Below are positions 8,381 through 17,131 of a DNA stretch of 64,000 bases, one piece after another. This DNA is from Nocardia higoensis NBRC 100133 (lineage in GTDB: Bacteria; Actinomycetota; Actinomycetes; Mycobacteriales; Mycobacteriaceae), in NCBI RefSeq assembly GCF_000308595.1, contig NZ_BAGA01000184.1, positions 1 through 64,000 on the forward strand, given 5' to 3'. Made by a program: the position numbers and the translations under genes. How positions within the stretch are numbered: position 1 is the stretch's first letter; the number at the start of each line of letters is the position of its first letter. The notes under the pieces were generated by a model. The model was not told where the DNA came from and did no database searches. It saw nothing but the letters and a program-made list of their open reading frames with translations.

Positions 8381-9262
8381 CGGCGCGCGGGCGAGCGGCG
8401 CCGGGAATCCTCCAGCAGCACGAGTCCCGCCTCCACCTGCGCGGGCACGACGCTGCGCGCGCAGCACCCAGGGCGACCCGGCGACTGCCTCCAGCACGGC
8501 GGCGATCGCGGTCCGGTCGGTCGGCGCCGATCGCAGGACGACGGCGATCCGCCGGGCGGCGCTGCGGGCCGGGCGGCGCAACCACAACGTCCACAGGGTG
8601 TTTCGGATGCCGAGTCCGCGGCGACGGGTCGAGTCGCGGGCACGGGACGGCTCGTGGTGGATGATCATGTCCTCCAACCAGCACATCCACCAGCCGTTCA
8701 TCGCGAGGTCCAAGGCGAGCAGGTCCTCTTCGCCGCCGAACCACAGGCGCGAGGAGAAGCCGCCGACCTCGCGGAACGCGCTGACCCGGAAGGCGGACAG
8801 GCCGGCCGTCACGCCGAGCAGCGCGGGGCCGGGCAGCCAGTCGGGCCCGGGGACCGGGGAATCCCGCAACTCCGGGGTGATCGGGTCCTCGACGAGATCC
8901 GGTGCCACCAGACAGCGTCCGGTCACCGACGCCAGGCCGGGATACCGGTCGAGCACGTCGGCGGCGCGGGTCAGCGCGCCGGGCTGCCACCGGGTGTCGT
9001 CGTCGCAGAAGGCGACATACGGCGTGCTCACCCGATCGACCGCGATGTTCCTGGCGACGGCGCCCCGATTGTCCAGGGAGCGGATGAGTTCGACGGACGG
9101 GAACGCCGCACGCACCGCGTCGGCCGCGCCGTCGGTCGAGCCGTTGTCGACGACGATGATCGGGGCGGCGTCCGGGAGCCCCGTCATGTGCGCGAGGGTC
9201 TCCAGCAGGTGCTCGCGCCGGTCACGGGTGATGATGACGACGGTCATCCGGTCCGTGCGCAT
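8368..9262 (-). CDS. Family 2 glycosyltransferase (probable frameshift near C-terminus)
   Basis: The GT-A fold sugar transferase starts at an ATG preceded by AGGAAG. It shows [16 protein letters not shown], the nucleotide-binding VVDNGSTDG, the metal-binding DDDT and an acceptor-side [14 protein letters not shown]. The expected C-terminus ([14 protein letters not shown]... to ...RRYVG, stop at 8368) lies in a different frame from the catalytic domain. The shift falls in a GC-dinucleotide run near 8455. Uncorrected, the frame runs on to 8153 through sequence antisense to the leuA remnant, which has no protein-like features. This may be a true mutation or an indel error in the sequence. Its neighbour is another glycosyltransferase cluster gene. 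Confidence 0.75.
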
Positions 9263-9388
9263 CGGCGTCACTTCCTTTCTCCGGCGAGTTCGAGCGTCCT
9301 GGCACGGTGTTCCACCTCGGGCGGCAACTGCCTGAGTTGCGCCAGCGCCCACGGCAGGCGGGCGGTGGACACCCGGTGACCAGCACTC

Positions 9389-10783
9389 TCATGCCGGGGG
9401 TGCTGGTCGTAGGTGCACGACCTTCATCTGGGTCATCTCGTCCAGCAGTTCGGGGCCGTACCCGAAGCCGGATCCGCTGGCCCCGCGCGGCTGGGCGGCG
9501 CCGCCGGGCGCCCCGCCGAACACCGCGTTGATCTTCACCGTGCCGACCGGCAGTTCCCGCCACGCCCGCTGGGCATTGGCCATCGAGGGGGTCAGCACGC
9601 TCGCCGCGAGCCCGTACTCGTCGTTCGCCGCCTCGGCGAGGCCCTGCTCGAAGGTGCTCACCACCCGGACCGGCGCGACCGGGCCGAAGGTCTCCTCGCG
9701 CATGATCCGCATACCCGGATCGCAGTGCGCGAGCACGGTGGCGGGATAGTGCGCGCCCGGCCCTTCCGGCAGCACGGCGCCGGTCAACGGCTCGGCCCCG
9801 CGTTCGACGGCGTCGCGCACCTGGGCGTGCACCAGATCGCGGTGGCGGCGGTCCACCAGCGGCGCGGTGTGCCGTGCCCCGGCTTCGGCGGCCAGCGCGG
9901 TCAGGAACGGCTCGGCGATGTCGCGGTGCACGAAGATCCGTTCGACGGATACGCAGAGCTGACCGGAGTTGGCGAACGCGCCGAGCGCCGCCTGCCCGGC
10001 GGCCCACACCGGATCCACCCCGGCGTCGACGACGAGGGCGTCGTTGCCGCCGTTCTCCAGCAGCGCCTTCGCCCCCGTCGTGGCCACATTGCGGGCGATG
10101 GACCGGCCCGCGGCGGTGCTGCCGACATGCGCGACCACGGCCACGTCGGGGTGGCCGGCGAGTTGCGCGCCGACCCGTCCGTCGCCCTGGGCGATCTGCA
10201 GGACGTCCTCCGGCAGTCCCCGGCCGAGCAGTTCGGCCAGCAGCGCGCCGGTGTGGGGCGCGCGCTCGCTCGGCTTGTAGACGACGGTGTTGCCGGTGAC
10301 CAGCGCCGCGCCGATCAGGCCGCAGGACACCGCGACCGGATCGTTCCACGGAGTGAGGACGACAACCACGCCGCGCGGCTCCCACACCATCAGGTCGGTC
10401 GCCTCGAAGTCGCCGTGCAGGGTCCGGCCCCGGTGCAGCGGCCCCAGTTCGGCGTATTGCTCCAGGGTCGCGGCGCCCGCCCGCACCCCTTCGACGCCCT
10501 CGGCGCGCGGACGCCCGGTCTCGCGCTCGTCGAGTTCGGCGAGTTCGTCCGCGTGCTCGCGCAGCAGTGCGGCGGCGGCACGCACAACGGCGGCGCGTCG
10601 GGCTGCCGGGGTGCGCGCCCACATCGTCCCGGCCCGATCGGCCGCCGCCACCTGTCGGTCGATCTCCGCGCGACGGGTCATCGGCACCGTGCCGACGGTG
10701 GCACCCGTTGCGGGATCGAGAATGACGATCGTGTCGGTGGCCGTGCGGTCCCCGGTCACCGTGACAGCGTTCGGTGCGCTCAT
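9389..10783 (-). CDS. NAD(P)-dependent aldehyde dehydrogenase
   Basis: A 464-residue ALDH-superfamily enzyme oxidises an aldehyde to the acid. It has the cofactor-binding segment VVVVLTPWNDPV, the conserved Glu in LLENGGND and the catalytic Cys in NSGQLCVSVERIF, followed by EETFGPV near the C-terminus. The start at 10783 (MSAPNAVT) is chosen because family homology begins there; an upstream extension to 10933 is in frame but unlikely. It is divergent from a family 4 glycosyltransferase. The substrate is not identifiable. The interval 10784-11067 contains only the divergent control region. Confidence 0.88.
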   Translation of the reverse strand: MSAPNAVTVTGDRTATDTIVILDPATGATVGTVPMTRRAEIDRQVAAADRAGTMWARTPAARRAAVVRAAAALLREHADELAELDERETGRPRAEGVEGVRAGAATLEQYAELGPLHRGRTLHGDFEATDLMVWEPRGVVVVLTPWNDPVAVSCGLIGAALVTGNTVVYKPSERAPHTGALLAELLGRGLPEDVLQIAQGDGRVGAQLAGHPDVAVVAHVGSTAAGRSIARNVATTGAKALLENGGNDALVVDAGVDPVWAAGQAALGAFANSGQLCVSVERIFVHRDIAEPFLTALAAEAGARHTAPLVDRRHRDLVHAQVRDAVERGAEPLTGAVLPEGPGAHYPATVLAHCDPGMRIMREETFGPVAPVRVVSTFEQGLAEAANDEYGLAASVLTPSMANAQRAWRELPVGTVKINAVFGGAPGGAAQPRGASGSGFGYGPELLDEMTQMKVVHLRPAPPA

Positions 10784-11067
10784 GCCCCGGGTGTTGCCTG
10801 GCGCGACGGAACCAAACAGCGCGCCGTCGCGGGCACAGTACGACCTCGATTGTTTGAGTCCGGGGCGAAGGGCAAGAGCTAGGGCATGGCCGCGACGGGC
10901 GAACGGCTCACGACACTGCTCTGGCATGTGCACGGCTCCTGGACCACCTCGTTCGTCCGGGGTGCACTACGGCCTCGAAGCTTCTGCGCCGATGGGATGC
11001 CGTACTCGCCGGGCTGACCGGCCGATGACGCCGACCGGTCAGCCCGACCCCGGATGGAGGCCCGAGT

Positions 11068-12282
11068 ATGAAGATCGCGATGGTGTCCGAACACGCGAGC
11101 CCGCTCGCCCTGCTGGGCGGTGTCGACGCGGGTGGTCAGAACGTCCATGTCGCCGAGTTGTCCGGCGCGTTGAGCAAGCAGGGGCACGACGTCACCGTCT
11201 ACACCCGGCGCGAGGACCCGGACGCGCCGGAGTGCGTGCCGGCCGATCGGGGCTACCGCGTGGTCCATGTCCCGGCCGGTCCCGCCCGCACCCTACCGAA
11301 AGACGAATTGCTTCCGCATATGGGCGAATTCGGCGACTTCCTGCGTGCGCGGTGGCGCACCGAGCGCCCGGACGTGGTGCACGCGCACTTCTGGATGTCG
11401 GGGCTGGCCGCTCTCGCGGCCGCACGGCCCGCCGACATCCCGGTGGTCCAGACCTTCCACGCGCTCGGGGTGGTCAAGCGCCGCTACCAGGGGCCCGACG
11501 ACACCAGCCCGCCCGAGCGGATCGAGCTGGAACAGCGGATCGCGCAGCAGGCCGCTCGCATCATCGCCACTTGCACCGACGAGGTGTTCGAACTCGCCAG
11601 GATGGGGGTGCCGCGGTCGAGTACGTGCGTGATCCCGGGTGGCGTGCATCTCGGGCAGTTCGGCATCGACGGACCCGTCGAGGAGAAGACGGCGCGGTAC
11701 CGGATGATCAGTGTGGGAAGGTTGGTGCCGCGCAAGGGATTCGACACGGCGATCTGCGCGCTCACCGGCCTGCCCGACACCGAGCTGGTGGTGGTCGGCG
11801 GCGCGGACGCGGGCGAGCCCGCCGACGATCCGGAGGGCAGACGGCTGCTGGCGTTGGCCGACAAACTCGGCGTGCGCGACCGGCTGCACATGCTGGGGCA
11901 GGTACCGAGGAGCCGGGTGCCCGCCCTGCTGCGCTCGGCGGACGTGGCGGTCTGCGCGCCGTGGTACGAGCCGTTCGGCATGACGCCGCTGGAGGCGATG
12001 GCGTGCGGGGTGCCGGTGGTCGCCAGCGCGGTCGGCGGGTTGATCGATACCGTGGTCGACGGGGTGACCGGCCGGCTGGTGACCCCGCGCGATCCCGCGA
12101 AACTCGCCGAGGCGGTGCAGGATCTGCTCGCCGAGCCCGCGACCGCGCGCAGATACGGGCGTGCCGGGCACGCCCGAGTCGAGTCGCGCTACTCCTGGGA
12201 TCGGATCGCCGCCGAGGTGCTGCGTGAGTATCACCGCGTCGGCGCCACCGCCGTGGGCACCTCGCGAGAGCAGGCGCAGTAA
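11068..12282 (+). CDS. Family 4 glycosyltransferase (MshA/sucrose-synthase-like)
   Basis: A 404-residue GT-B transferase with N-terminal GGVDAGGQNVHVAELS, the MshA-like glycine-rich donor/acceptor loop, a middle VPRKGFDTAI and a C-terminal PFGMTPLEAMACGVPVVAS containing the E-x7-E nucleotide-sugar motif. It would transfer a sugar from an NDP-sugar to a small acceptor. It lies near a family 2 glycosyltransferase and an aldehyde dehydrogenase, an association suggesting a shared glycolipid or compatible-solute role. It is not necessarily the mycothiol enzyme itself, so no symbol is given. Confidence 0.88.
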   Translation: MKIAMVSEHASPLALLGGVDAGGQNVHVAELSGALSKQGHDVTVYTRREDPDAPECVPADRGYRVVHVPAGPARTLPKDELLPHMGEFGDFLRARWRTERPDVVHAHFWMSGLAALAAARPADIPVVQTFHALGVVKRRYQGPDDTSPPERIELEQRIAQQAARIIATCTDEVFELARMGVPRSSTCVIPGGVHLGQFGIDGPVEEKTARYRMISVGRLVPRKGFDTAICALTGLPDTELVVVGGADAGEPADDPEGRRLLALADKLGVRDRLHMLGQVPRSRVPALLRSADVAVCAPWYEPFGMTPLEAMACGVPVVASAVGGLIDTVVDGVTGRLVTPRDPAKLAEAVQDLLAEPATARRYGRAGHARVESRYSWDRIAAEVLREYHRVGATAVGTSREQAQ

Positions 12283-12315
12283 CGGCGTCCCCACGGCTCC
12301 GGCCCCGACGCGCTG

Positions 12316-12330
12316 TTCCGCTGGACTGAA
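12316..12330. promoter_or_regulatory. Candidate operator D of the catabolic regulon
   Basis: TTCCGCTGGACTGAA matches the half-site plan TTCCG-N5-CGGAA seen at 19349, 22304 and 22343, with one mismatch in the right arm. It lies 66 bases before the proposed TTG start of the gene preceding kshA. The link to the other sites is inferred from similarity. Confidence 0.4.
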
Positions 12331-12395
12331 TTCCTGTGGCCGCCGCCACATCCCGGTTCCTAGCCTCGTCCTCATCCGAGGAAGGGATCCGGACA

Positions 12396-12674
12396 TTGCA
12401 GCCGCTCGCCTGTCACACCTGTGACGCACGCGTATCCGTCGCGAAGTACAGCCCCGCGCACACCAGCATCCAATGGAACGCCGAGGCATCGCGGACCTGC
12501 CGGGAGATGAACGCCGCCACGGCCGTCGGCTGCGGCGGCTATCTGCTGCGCTGCGAGGCGCTCGATCGCACGGTCGACGAGGCGGTGGCGCGCGGCGAGA
12601 TCGCCATGACCACCAGGACCGAGCCCGCCGTGGCGCCCCTCGGCGCGACCGAACTCGTCGTTCCGCTCCGGTGA
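12396..12674 (+). CDS. Small Cys-rich protein upstream of kshA
   Basis: This 92-residue protein has CHTC near the N-terminus and three further Cys (SRTCREM, VGCGG, LLRCE). GAGGAAGGG precedes a TTG codon at 12396, which is the proposed start; a GTG at 12336 is the other option. It ends 53 bases before kshA on the same strand and is probably co-transcribed. The Cys set suggests metal or Fe-S binding, perhaps assisting the Rieske oxygenase, but the function is unknown. Confidence 0.55.
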   Translation: MQPLACHTCDARVSVAKYSPAHTSIQWNAEASRTCREMNAATAVGCGGYLLRCEALDRTVDEAVARGEIAMTTRTEPAVAPLGATELVVPLR

Positions 12675-12727
12675 CCACCAGTCCACGTTCAGCCCCTTCG
12701 AGTACCTACGCATCATTGGAGAAGCCC

Positions 12728-13864
12728 ATGACCGTCGAGCAGGAGCGGATCGAGATCCGCAACATCGATACCGGAACCAACCCGACGCGTTTCGCGCGCG
12801 GGTGGCACTGCATCGGGCTGGCGAAGAACTTCCGTGACGGCAAGCCGCACCAGGTCCGGGTCTTCGGCACCGAGGTGGTCGTCTTCGCCGACTCCACCGG
12901 CACGCTGCACGTGCTCGATGCCTACTGCAGGCACATGGGCGGCAATCTCGCTCGCGGCGAGATCAAGGGCGACGCCATCTCCTGCCCGTTCCACGACTGG
13001 CGGTGGAACGGGCAGGGCCGGTGCGAGTCGGTCCCCTACGCGCGGCGCACGCCGAAGCTCGCGCGCACCCGGACCTGGACCACGATGGAACGCAACGGCG
13101 TGCTGCTGGTGTGGAATTGTCCCCAGGGTTCGCAGCCGCCCGCCGAGCTGGCGATCCCGGAGATCGAGGGCTACGAGGACGGGCTGTGGAGCGACTGGAC
13201 CTGGACGACGATCCACGTCGAGGGCTCGCACTGCCGGGAGATCGTCGACAACGTCGTCGACATGGCGCACTTCTTCTACGTGCACTACCAGATGCCCGAG
13301 TACTTCAAGAACGTCTTCGACGGCCACATCGCCGGACAGCACATGCGCTCCTACGGCCGTGACGACATCAAGACCGGCGTACAGATGGATCTCCCCGAAG
13401 CGCAGACCATTTCGGACGCCTTCTACTACGGCCCCTCCTTCATGCTCGACACCATCTACACCGTCGCCGACGGCACCACCGTCGAGTCCAAGCTCATCAA
13501 CTGCCACTACCCGGTGACCTCGAACTCCTTCGTCCTCCAGTTCGGCACGATCGTCAAGAAGATCGACGGGATGACCGACGAGCAGACCGCGGAGATGGCG
13601 ACGCTGTTCACCGACGGGCTCGAAGAGCAGTTCAAGCAGGACATCGAGATCTGGAAGCACAAGACCCGCATCGAGAACCCGCTGCTCACCGAGGAGGACG
13701 GGCCGGTCTACCAGCTTCGCCGCTGGTACAGCCAGTTCTATGTCGATCTCGAGGACGTCACCCCGGAGATGACCCAGCGCTTCGAGTTCGAGGTCGACAC
13801 CAGCCGCGCGCTGGAGTCCTGGCACAAGGAAGTCGCGGAGAACCTCTCAGCTTCCGGCGAGTGA
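12728..13864 (+). CDS. kshA: 3-ketosteroid 9-alpha-hydroxylase, oxygenase component
   Basis: A 378-residue Rieske non-haem iron oxygenase. The [2Fe-2S] ligands are Cys67, His69, Cys86 and His89 (CRHMGG... and CPFHDW). The mononuclear-iron region reads EIVDNVVDMAHFFYVHYQ with the expected Asn/Asp and His ligands. KshA hydroxylates C9 of 3-ketosteroids, opening ring B with the help of the reductase KshB. A KshB-like gene lies at 24149-25207 in the same cluster. The start has GGAGAAG upstream. Actinomycetes often carry several KshA isoenzymes with different side-chain preference, so the natural substrate may be a sterol, bile acid or other polycycle. Confidence 0.92.
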   Translation: MTVEQERIEIRNIDTGTNPTRFARGWHCIGLAKNFRDGKPHQVRVFGTEVVVFADSTGTLHVLDAYCRHMGGNLARGEIKGDAISCPFHDWRWNGQGRCESVPYARRTPKLARTRTWTTMERNGVLLVWNCPQGSQPPAELAIPEIEGYEDGLWSDWTWTTIHVEGSHCREIVDNVVDMAHFFYVHYQMPEYFKNVFDGHIAGQHMRSYGRDDIKTGVQMDLPEAQTISDAFYYGPSFMLDTIYTVADGTTVESKLINCHYPVTSNSFVLQFGTIVKKIDGMTDEQTAEMATLFTDGLEEQFKQDIEIWKHKTRIENPLLTEEDGPVYQLRRWYSQFYVDLEDVTPEMTQRFEFEVDTSRALESWHKEVAENLSASGE

Positions 13865-14476
13865 GTTCGCTTCCCGCCCTGCCCCGCTCGGGGCAGGGCG
13901 GGGCCGCATGCCGTCGACGAACACCGAGATCACGGTGCGGGCGAGGTCGGCCAGGGTCTGCTCCGGGGACGGCCGGAACCAGCGCGAGGCATGCCAGACC
14001 GCGTCGTAGATCAGTTCCCGGAACACCTCCGGATCGATGTCGCCGCGCAGCTCGCCCGCCGCGACGCCGTCGCGGATGGCATCACGCCAGGCGACCTCCA
14101 TCATGTCCGCGGTCGCGGCCATGTCGGCCTCCACCACCCGTTCGCGCATGTACTCGCCCTCGCGGCGCCAGATCGAGGTGGCGCCGTGATAGTCCTCGCT
14201 GGTCGCCAACGCGATCTCGGCGAGCGCCTCCATCCGCCGCACCGGCGGCAGATTCCGCGCCAGCACCTGGCCGCAACGCGCCGACAGGTCCTCGATGTAT
14301 TCGCGGATGAGCTCGGTGACGATCGCTTCCTTGGACGGGAAGTAGTGGTAGAGCGCGCCGGAATACACCCCGACCGCGTCGGCGATCTCACGGATGGTCG
14401 TCGCGGAAACTCCCTTGCGAGCGAAGATCTCGGCCGAACGGTCGAGGATCAGTCTTCTGCGTTCCTGCGGGTCCAC
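13847..14476 (-). CDS. TetR family regulator (KstR2-like)
   Basis: A 209-residue repressor with an N-terminal helix-turn-helix (IREIADAVGVYSGALYHYF) and a helical ligand-binding domain. The overall layout, including the conserved W.S.RW[FY]RP-type segment near the C-terminus (WHASRWFRP), resembles KstR2, which senses steroid-derived acyl-CoA. The GTG start at 14476 follows GAGGGGAAG. Its last codons overlap the end of kshA on the opposite strand by 18 bases. A dyad lies between it and the divergent SDR gene. Confidence 0.85.
   Translation of the reverse strand: MDPQERRRLILDRSAEIFARKGVSATTIREIADAVGVYSGALYHYFPSKEAIVTELIREYIEDLSARCGQVLARNLPPVRRMEALAEIALATSEDYHGATSIWRREGEYMRERVVEADMAATADMMEVAWRDAIRDGVAAGELRGDIDPEVFRELIYDAVWHASRWFRPSPEQTLADLARTVISVFVDGMRPRPAPSGAGREANSLAGS
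13873..13902. terminator. Terminator hairpin after kshA, inside the TetR coding end
   Basis: A perfect 14-bp stem (CCCGCCCTGCCCCG, 2-base loop, then its complement) lies directly after the kshA stop. It occupies the last codons of the convergent TetR gene, so a transcriptional stop for kshA is embedded in coding sequence. Confidence 0.65.
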
Positions 14477-14536
14477 GGTCTTCCCCTCGTCGGATTCGGG
14501 CGCGGCGTGCCTGTGCGGGCCGATTCTGCCACACCC

Positions 14537-14554
14537 ATTGATCAAACGCTCAAT
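14537..14554. promoter_or_regulatory. Candidate TetR operator
   Basis: ATTGA and TCAAT flank an 8-base spacer in the 111-base interval between the divergent TetR and SDR genes. Dyads in this position are normal for TetR autoregulation. The same ATTGA/TCAAT words occur in the longer palindrome at 16948-16969. Confidence 0.45.
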
Positions 14555-14587
14555 GCGCCGTCCGACCTTCCCATCCCAGGAGTATGC

Positions 14588-15373
14588 ATGTCCGCGTCCC
14601 TTCCCCACCATCCGGCTTTCACCTCGCTGGCCGGCCACAAGGCCGTGGTCACCGGCGCGGGCCAGGGCATCGGGCGGGGCATCGCGCTGGCCTTGGCCGC
14701 GGCGGGCGCCCGGGTCGCCCTGGTCGGACGCACGGCCGCCACGATCGACGCCGTGGCGCGCGAGATCATCGCCCGCGGCGCGGCCGCCACGACATTCGTC
14801 TGCGATCTGACCGACGGCGACGCGATCGACGCGCTGGCGCCCGCGATCGCCGACGAACTCGGCGCAATAACCCTGCTGGTGAACAATGCCCAGACCCCCG
14901 CACCGGGGACACTGCTCGAGATCGACGAGCAGACCTATCACGCGGGCATGGCGTCGGGCCCCACAGCGACCTGGCGGATGATGCGGGCCTGCCATCGGCA
15001 CCTGAAGGGCGGCGGGGCGATCGTCAATCTGGGTTCCGCGGCGGGCATCCGCTGGAATCCGTCCGGCACCGGCGCCTACGCGGCCGCCAAAGAGGCGGTG
15101 CGCGTGCTGACCCGCACCGCGGCCTGCGAGTGGGCCGCCGACGGCATCCGGGTGAACGCGATCCTGCCGCTCGCCGACTCGCTGACGATGCAGCAGTGGG
15201 CCCGACACGAACCGGAGGCCGCCGCGGAGTACCTGCGGACGGTGCCCCTGGGAAGGCTGGGCGATCCCGAGACCGATATCGGCCCGGCCGTGGTCTTCCT
15301 GTGCAGCGATGCCGCCCGCTACATCACCGGCCATACGCTGGCCGTCGACGGCGGGCAGGCGCTGGTGCGCTGA
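14588..15373 (+). CDS. Short-chain dehydrogenase/reductase
   Basis: A 261-residue Rossmann-fold oxidoreductase with cofactor motif TGAGQGIG near residue 22, NNA in LLVNNAQ, catalytic Ser in NLGSAAG and YxxxK in YAAAK. It would oxidise or reduce a hydroxyl/keto group of a pathway intermediate. The ATG has AGGAG upstream. It is divergent from the KstR2-like gene and convergent with an IclR gene. The substrate is unknown; position suggests a steroid-type hydroxyl. Confidence 0.87.
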   Translation: MSASLPHHPAFTSLAGHKAVVTGAGQGIGRGIALALAAAGARVALVGRTAATIDAVAREIIARGAAATTFVCDLTDGDAIDALAPAIADELGAITLLVNNAQTPAPGTLLEIDEQTYHAGMASGPTATWRMMRACHRHLKGGGAIVNLGSAAGIRWNPSGTGAYAAAKEAVRVLTRTAACEWAADGIRVNAILPLADSLTMQQWARHEPEAAAEYLRTVPLGRLGDPETDIGPAVVFLCSDAARYITGHTLAVDGGQALVR

Positions 15374-15379
15374 GCCGGG

Positions 15380-16129
15380 TCAGCCCGCTCGCCGGCCGCC
15401 GCCGCGCTCGCCGAGGCTGCGCCAGATCACATGCGCCGCGGCCCGGACCGACCCGGCCAGCGCCACGTGGTCCACCCTGTCGACGGGACCGGTCACCGAC
15501 AGCGCCCCGGCGCAGGTGCGGCCGTTGCCGATCGTGGTGGCCACGCAGGCGATGCCCGCGAGGGACTCCTGTTCGTAGGCCACGCGCTGCTGGCGGATGC
15601 GGGCGATCTCGTGGCGCGCGAGCGGCGGGACTCCCGCACGCGATGTCGAGCCCGTGGTCGTCCCCGCGGCCGCCGGGTCGGTCCACGAATGTGCGATGAG
15701 AGCCTTGCCCAGCGCCGTCCGCAGCGCCGGCTGACGCCCTCCGATACGGGAAGGCAGCGCAACCGGGCCGTAGCCGACCTTGTCGAGGTAACGCACGTCG
15801 TCGCCGTCGAGAACGGCGAGGTGGACGATCAACCCGCTGGTCGCGTGCAGTTCGTGCAGCACCGGATGCGCGGCTCGCTGCAGGCTGTCGTGCTGCTGCG
15901 CCAGCGCGCCCCACTCGAACATCGTGCGGCTCAGGGCGTAAGCCTGACCGCGCCTGCCGACCCAGCCCAGCTCCACGAGCCGGGACAGCAGCCGGTGCAC
16001 GGAGGACCGCGGCAGTCCGGTACGGCACGCCAGCTGGGACAGCGTCAACTCCTCGCCGTCACGGAACTCGTCGAGCAGACCCGCGACGCGGTGAATGACG
16101 GCCGGGGAGAAATCGTCACCGTTCTTCAC
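15380..16129 (-). CDS. IclR family transcriptional regulator 1
   Basis: A 249-residue protein with an N-terminal winged helix-turn-helix (LACRTGLPRSSVHRLLSRLV) and a C-terminal GAF-like effector domain (ESLAGIACVATTIGNG). The GTG start at 16129 has GGAGG five bases upstream and is preferred over in-frame ATGs further out. IclR proteins commonly control aromatic and steroid catabolic operons. Its neighbour at 16266-16919 is a paralogue. The interval 16130-16265 contains TTGATCGAGCTCTTGATTG on the minus strand, a possible operator. Confidence 0.85.
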   Translation of the reverse strand: MKNGDDFSPAVIHRVAGLLDEFRDGEELTLSQLACRTGLPRSSVHRLLSRLVELGWVGRRGQAYALSRTMFEWGALAQQHDSLQRAAHPVLHELHATSGLIVHLAVLDGDDVRYLDKVGYGPVALPSRIGGRQPALRTALGKALIAHSWTDPAAAGTTTGSTSRAGVPPLARHEIARIRQQRVAYEQESLAGIACVATTIGNGRTCAGALSVTGPVDRVDHVALAGSVRAAAHVIWRSLGERGGGRRAG

Positions 16130-16265
16130 GGAAACCTCCATCGGTGAGCAGGCCGGGCTGTGGCCTGGAAACGCCGGAACATTTATCAATCAAGAGCTCG
16201 ATCAACAGCGCAGCGAGACAGCACAGGATTGCGACCCATCGATCAGCGAATTCGCGACTTGCGTC

Positions 16266-16919
16266 TCAAGCCAGGAGTTGAGCGACCACCCGGTCCACGA
16301 CGAGTGCTAGGTCACGCACCGCGCTGCCCAGGGGCTGTGCCGCCGGGCCGCTCACCGACAGCGCGGCGATCTCGCCGCATCCGGCATCGAACGCGATGGT
16401 GACGCAGCGCACCGGCTGACCGGAACCGCCCGGCACCACACTCTCCCGGAGAATGCGCCCGCGCCCGGCGCGCACGGCCAGCAGGGCGGCCCCCTCGGTG
16501 GCCGTACGCGCCGGACGGCGCTGCCCGCTGCGGGTGCGCAGCGCCGCAGCGGCCCAGCGTCCGCCGACCTTCTCGAGTACGAGCACATCGTCACCGTCGA
16601 GGACGGTCAGATGAACAGCCATGCCGGTGCGTTTGTGCAAGCGGTACATGGCCGGGGCGGCGGCTCGGTGGATCCGGTCGCGATCGCGAGCTCCGGAGCC
16701 GAGCTCCACCATTTTCGGGCCGAGGTGATAGCTGGTGCCGTCGCGGCGCAACCAGCCGACCTCGACGAGTTGCGACAGCATGCGATGGGTCGACGAGCGG
16801 GGAAAACCCGCGCGATCGGCCAGCTCGGTGAGGGTCAGGCCGTCGCGTTCGCGGAAGGGCTCCAGCAGCAACAGAACCCGCCCCATGACGGTGTGAGGTC
16901 GGTCGGCGACAGCGGTCAC
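16266..16919 (-). CDS. IclR family transcriptional regulator 2
   Basis: A 217-residue paralogue of the previous gene with helix-turn-helix (LADRAGFPRSSTHRMLSQLV) and an effector domain (VRCVTIAFDAGCGEIAALSV). The effector domain is shorter in its middle than the usual IclR module, so ligand binding may differ. The GTG start at 16919 follows GGAG. A palindrome lies just upstream at 16948-16969. Two adjacent IclR genes may sense different intermediates of the same pathway. Confidence 0.82.
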   Translation of the reverse strand: MTAVADRPHTVMGRVLLLLEPFRERDGLTLTELADRAGFPRSSTHRMLSQLVEVGWLRRDGTSYHLGPKMVELGSGARDRDRIHRAAAPAMYRLHKRTGMAVHLTVLDGDDVLVLEKVGGRWAAAALRTRSGQRRPARTATEGAALLAVRAGRGRILRESVVPGGSGQPVRCVTIAFDAGCGEIAALSVSGPAAQPLGSAVRDLALVVDRVVAQLLA

Positions 16920-16947
16920 GTGCACTCCAGAAACAACGAAATGTCGT

Positions 16948-16969
16948 ATTGATTGATCAAGCAATCAAT
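16948..16969. promoter_or_regulatory. 22-bp palindromic operator before IclR gene 2
   Basis: A perfect inverted repeat with 8-bp arms ATTGATTG and CAATCAAT around the 6-base centre ATCAAG lies 29 bases upstream of the GTG start. It is a strong candidate for an autoregulatory binding site. No gene begins on the other side for about 160 bases except the hsaC terminator. Confidence 0.6.
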
Positions 16970-17072
16970 GAACTGAGTTCTACTGTAGCCGGGGTTTCGC
17001 TGTGAAGGAAGTCACTGGCTCGCCAGGGCCGCACGCCCGAGACCGCCGTCACACACACCCCGTGACACACAA

Positions 17073-17102
17073 AGAGCACCGCGACTGCCGTCGCGGTGCT
17101 CT
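17073..17102 (-). terminator. Terminator after hsaC
   Basis: A perfect 13-bp stem (AGAGCACCGCGAC, loop TGCC, complement) lies 30 bases beyond the hsaC stop on its downstream side. It separates the hsaA-hsaC transcript from the IclR genes. Confidence 0.7.
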
Positions 17103-17131
17103 CTCGGCGCCCTGTGCGTGCCGTGCGGGAT

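Noticed and set aside
9268-9380. Protein-like C-terminus (ending [24 protein letters not shown], in part) on the minus strand before the family 2 glycosyltransferase
   Set aside because: It may be the tail of a deleted gene, but the stretch is too short and has no start or domain to support an annotation.
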